DNA from: Sedimenticola_A sp040506895
GTDB taxonomy: Bacteria; Pseudomonadota; Gammaproteobacteria; Chromatiales; Chromatiaceae
Assembly (NCBI GenBank): GCA_040506895.1
Contig: JBEVVY010000001.1
Coordinates: 372,001 to 436,000, forward strand
Reading direction: 5' to 3'
Length of the DNA: 64,000 nucleotides
Each line of letters opens with the position of its first letter. Position 1 is the stretch's first letter. Shown here in pieces: positions 61,199-64,000 of the stretch. The notes under the pieces are model-generated. The model did not search any database. It was not told the DNA's origin and was given only the letters and a program-made list of their open reading frames with translations. A program made the position numbers and the translations under genes.

Positions 61199-62614
61199 CT
61201 ACTTCAGGTTGTACTTTTTGAGCTTGCGATAGAGGGTGCGCTCACTGATACCCATTGCCACAGCAGCTTTACGACGGCTCCCGCCATGCCTTGAGAGGAG
61301 CTCTGAGATCTGGTTGGCCTCAAAGCGTTCCATGTCACTCAGACCGTCGGCCTGCTCTGTTTCACTCATCAGCATACTGTCTTCTGCAGGAGCTGAAAGA
61401 ATCGCGGATCGGCCGTTGCCGAAGTGCAGATGCTCCGGTCTTATTACGCCATTCTGGGTAAGTGCTGCAGCCAGTTGCACGAGATTTCGCAGTTCCCTGA
61501 TATTTCCCGGGAAATCATATGCGGTGAGTCTCTCCAGGGCTTCGAAGCTCAACTGGTACATACGCCCGGTGGAGACCCGTATCTGGTCCAGGAAGTACTC
61601 CACGATCAACGGCAGATCCTGGATACGCTGTTTCAGCGTGGGAATTTCAATCGGAAAAACGGCAAAACGGTAGTAGAGGTCCTGCCTGAACCGACCATTG
61701 TTGACCTCATGCTGCAGGTCACGGTTGGTCGCGCAGACAACCCTGATATCCGATGTCAGTGTTTTCGTTCCGCCAACACGCCGGAAACTGTTCGTTTCAA
61801 GGGCGCGCAACAGCTTTGGTTGCATCTCCAGTGGAATCTCCCCAATTTCATCCAGAAAAAGTGTTCCTCCATCGGCAAGTTCAAACAGGCCTTTTTTCAA
61901 ACCTGTGGAACCGGTAAAGGAACCTTTTTCGTGTCCAAACAACTGGCTTTCGAAAAGGTGCTCTCCCAGAACCGTACAATCCACGGTTATGAAGGGCGCA
62001 GTCTTTCGCACCGAGTGTTCATGAATGAATTGTGCTGCAAGTTCCTTGCCGGTTCCGCTCTCGCCGGTCAGAAGAACAGAGGAATCAGAACTGGATGCAA
62101 GAATTAACTTCTCGAGCGTGTCGGTAAAAACAGCTGACTGGCCGACCATTTTTGATCCGATGGATGATTCATCCATGGCTTTACCCATTGGAGTGATCAT
62201 CAGCCCCAGGTAAAACAGATGGTCATGGGCTTCGACCGGAAAACCCTTCACACGGCAGGTCAGACGAGTATCACCGAACAGATCAAGAGAGAGAATCTGC
62301 TCAATGGGTTCCAGTGAATCGAACACCTCTGTGAGCATGGTCTCCAGTACTTTATCTTCCGATGTGGAGTCACCGGGACCAAAGAGGATAATGCGGCTGT
62401 CCTGCCCAACCACTTCACGGCCACCAAGAGGAATGGAATTCCTGAAGGCGGTGTTGGCCGCGAGTATCTGATAAGCACGATTTATCAGCAGGAAGGGTTG
62501 CTGATGGGTATCGATGATGGATTGAACAGAAAGCAGGGTTTCTGCATCTGCCACGGATTCGGGAAATCCCTTCTGCCGGTGCCTGGCATTGTTCATGTTA
62601 TAGGTCGATTTCAT
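61199..62614 (-). CDS. sigma-54-dependent transcriptional activator (PAS-AAA+-Fis HTH)
   Basis: 471 aa. An N-terminal PAS-like sensory domain (~25-140, with HQQPFLLINRAYQILAANTAF), no receiver domain, then a AAA+ domain: Walker A GESGTGKE at 184-191, the sigma-54-contact loop GSFTGS at 231-236 (consensus GAFTGA), Walker B GGTLFLDE at 249-256, and RRVGGTKTLTSDIRVVCATNRDL. The C-terminus has a Fis-type helix-turn-helix (RKAAVAMGISERTLYRKLKKY). It activates RpoN promoters, plausibly the sites at 37712 and 62780. It is divergent from the sugar transferase and could be the local replacement for PrsR. Confidence 0.93.
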   Translation of the reverse strand: MKSTYNMNNARHRQKGFPESVADAETLLSVQSIIDTHQQPFLLINRAYQILAANTAFRNSIPLGGREVVGQDSRIILFGPGDSTSEDKVLETMLTEVFDSLEPIEQILSLDLFGDTRLTCRVKGFPVEAHDHLFYLGLMITPMGKAMDESSIGSKMVGQSAVFTDTLEKLILASSSDSSVLLTGESGTGKELAAQFIHEHSVRKTAPFITVDCTVLGEHLFESQLFGHEKGSFTGSTGLKKGLFELADGGTLFLDEIGEIPLEMQPKLLRALETNSFRRVGGTKTLTSDIRVVCATNRDLQHEVNNGRFRQDLYYRFAVFPIEIPTLKQRIQDLPLIVEYFLDQIRVSTGRMYQLSFEALERLTAYDFPGNIRELRNLVQLAAALTQNGVIRPEHLHFGNGRSAILSAPAEDSMLMSETEQADGLSDMERFEANQISELLSRHGGSRRKAAVAMGISERTLYRKLKKYNLK

Positions 62615-62971
62615 CTGACACAGAAGGCGTATTCCATGACGTACCTGGCAGACTATGACACATTTGGCAGATAAATGGCAGCCAATTACCCGCTATTTTC
62701 AGAAATGACCTACAGGCAAAATAGCCCGGAACGCTTACACTATACGGGTGGACCAAGTTCATAATAGTTTCATGTCCCATTGGCACAATTTACGCATAGC
62801 GATAACTGGTTAATTTACTGTTGTTGAGTGCTTTCAGTAGCCGCCTTAATGCGCTGGCTGACGATGGAATCTGATTATGCTGTTTGATAAAATATACAGT
62901 CCAGATTGCCAAACACATAAGCACATAACAGTTCTATTCAAGTTTGAGCAATAACAAGGATGTAACTTTAC
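62615..62971. other. divergent promoter region of activator and sugar transferase
   Basis: 357 bases. It carries the candidate sigma-54 promoter at 62780 on the + side. Its minus-side promoter is not recognisable. Short ORFs in it have no support. Confidence 0.4.
62780..62796 (+). promoter_or_regulatory. candidate sigma-54 promoter upstream of the sugar transferase
   Basis: TTGGCACAATTTACGCA: GG and GC doublets separated by ten bases; the -24 box TGGCAC is perfect and the -12 box has CGC instead of TGC. It lies ~175 bases upstream of the ATG, next to a sigma-54 activator gene transcribed the other way. Confidence 0.6.
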
Positions 62972-64000
62972 ATGAGCAAAGTCGCATACGATGCCTACGA
63001 AGCCTTGGCTGTTGGTCGAAAGTCCGACTACAACAACTGCAATACGCAGAAGAGAATAAACTTCCTCAAGGGCAGGGTGAAGGTATTCGGACACTACATT
63101 CATTCACTCTTCATGCTGTTGGCACTTGTCGAGCTGGGTATGGTGGTAGGATCCGGCTACGTAGTCAGTACTTTTTTTCCCACGCTCAGTTCCGGTTCAG
63201 CAACTCTCGACTGGGTAATACCTGTCTCAGCGTTCAACGGCCTGACCATCATCCTCAGCATGATGGCAATGGGGCTTTACCACGCGCGACAAAGAGAGCG
63301 GTTTGTCGGTGTTCTGATGAGAGTCCTTGCCGCGTTTGTCGTTGCAAGCCTGTTTATCTCTCTTCTGGCGCTGATCTATCCCGCTTTCCACTTCTACGAT
63401 CCCGCAATCTTCGTGATCTACATGTCGACCCTCGTAATGGCGAGCCTGGCTATCCGGGGTATTTTCCATACCTACGTCGATGGCTATCTCTTCAAGCGAA
63501 ATGTGCTCGTGATCGGAGTGGGCAATAAGGCGTCCAGCCTCAAACAGCTTAGACGTAAGTCCGATCAGCGCGGTTTTTCCATCAAGGGCTTTGTTCGTAC
63601 TGACTCGGCAGCCGATGTCAGCATAGACTCCAGCCAGGTGGTCACTCTCGATGAAATGGGGATCTGTCAGTATGCGCTGGCCCGCGGTATCGATGAAATC
63701 GTCATCGCCCTGGAAGACAAGGACGATGCTGGGCTGCCGGAAGAGGAACTCCTCAACTGTCGCATGAACGGCATCGAGGTTACCCGGTTGCTTGATTTCT
63801 TCGAACGTGAAGTCGGCAAGATTGCCATTGACCTGGTCAACTCCAGCTGGTTCATCCACTCAGATGGATTCAGACTCGACTATCTGAGGGCTTTCAGCAA
63901 GCGCAGCTTCGATGTGATTGCCAGCTCCATGTTGTTGATGGCCTTTATGCCCATTGTCGTTGTGGCGGCTCTCGCTATCTGGATCGAGAATGGTTTCAAG
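62972..64000 (+). CDS. XrtA system undecaprenyl-phosphate sugar transferase (EpsB type), 5' part
   Basis: Open from ATG 62972 to the right edge (343 codons), so the C-terminal catalytic bacterial sugar transferase domain is mostly outside. The visible part has four N-terminal membrane helices (HYIHSLFMLLALVELGMVV, WVIPVSAFNGLTIILSMMAM, VLMRVLAAFVVASLFISLLA, IFVIYMSTLVMASLAI), a CoA-binding-like/NAD fold with KRNVLVIGVGNKASSLKQLRR, and then FRLDYLRAFSKRSFDVIASSMLLM, the entry to the PglC-like core with the fifth helix. This order matches TIGR03013 (EpsB_2) and TIGR03025-type sugar phosphotransferases that prime the exopolysaccharide on undecaprenyl phosphate. AAGGAT lies ahead of the ATG. Confidence 0.92.
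   Translation, partial: MSKVAYDAYEALAVGRKSDYNNCNTQKRINFLKGRVKVFGHYIHSLFMLLALVELGMVVGSGYVVSTFFPTLSSGSATLDWVIPVSAFNGLTIILSMMAMGLYHARQRERFVGVLMRVLAAFVVASLFISLLALIYPAFHFYDPAIFVIYMSTLVMASLAIRGIFHTYVDGYLFKRNVLVIGVGNKASSLKQLRRKSDQRGFSIKGFVRTDSAADVSIDSSQVVTLDEMGICQYALARGIDEIVIALEDKDDAGLPEEELLNCRMNGIEVTRLLDFFEREVGKIAIDLVNSSWFIHSDGFRLDYLRAFSKRSFDVIASSMLLMAFMPIVVVAALAIWIENGFK

Noticed and set aside
62944..63528. 194-codon + strand ORF
   Set aside because: Out of frame with the sugar transferase read from 62972, which has a good RBS and membrane helices; this one is Arg/Ser-rich noise.

Overview
The window reads as chromosome of a gammaproteobacterium that makes a large exosortase A (XrtA)/PEP-CTERM exopolysaccharide. 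Evidence for the group is the KefG/KefB pair, class I fructose-bisphosphatase, SixA, sigma-54/HDOD regulators and the type of intergenic hairpin repeats. A sulfur-oxidiser-like lineage is possible, but I cannot fix the genus. No rRNA, tRNA, CRISPR array or phage was seen.

Layout. (1) 1-8.8 kb is GC-rich housekeeping: a kefB-like antiporter cut by the left edge with kefG, fbp, an oxygen-binding-diiron/PAS/PAS/GGDEF sensor cyclase, an unusual polynucleotide-kinase/RNase Z-like fusion, sixA and a small cytochrome c lipoprotein. A ~100 bp composite hairpin repeat occurs twice. (2) 9-12 kb has two divergent nucleotide-sugar dehydrogenases. (3) 12.7-32 kb is the XrtA core, all on + and increasingly AT-rich: export lipoprotein, chain-length protein, tyrosine kinase, beta-barrel, deacetylase, FemAB protein, two XrtA-type glycosyltransferases, exosortase A fused to EpsI, amidotransferase, sulfotransferase, two more glycosyltransferases, a Cys-less asparagine-synthase paralogue, O-ligase and a second deacetylase. 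(4) 33.2-34.5 kb is an intact IS3-family element with a 3-bp target duplication. (5) 34.6-38.8 kb is the TPR lipoprotein PrsT, then a sigma-54 promoter and a PEP-CTERM substrate gene with a strong terminator. (6) 39-60 kb is the accessory part: DegT-like protein, tandem-GNAT protein, beta-propeller, flippase, acyl carrier protein, fused hydrolases 2+1, ATP-grasp enzyme, two related beta-helix proteins, PLP decarboxylase and acyl-CoA ligase (both minus), a trypsin-like protease, LMW tyrosine phosphatase, an E1-like protein, an acyltransferase fused to a Crp-like module, and APS kinase. (7) 60.2-64 kb has an HDOD protein and a sigma-54 activator on minus, then a divergent EpsB-type sugar transferase that runs off the right edge behind a candidate sigma-54 promoter.

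How it fits together (inference). UDP-uronic acids come from the two dehydrogenases. The sugar transferase starts the repeat unit on undecaprenyl phosphate, glycosyltransferases extend it, and amidotransferase, deacetylases, FemAB/GNAT enzymes and a PAPS sulfotransferase (fed by APS kinase) decorate it. Flippase, O-ligase, chain-length protein, tyrosine kinase/phosphatase and export lipoprotein then polymerise and export it. Exosortase A handles PEP-CTERM proteins. The ACP/ligase/decarboxylase/hydrolase branch probably makes a small acyl or aminoacyl substituent. Sigma-54 promoters suggest coordinated control of the PEP-CTERM substrate and the priming glycosyltransferase.
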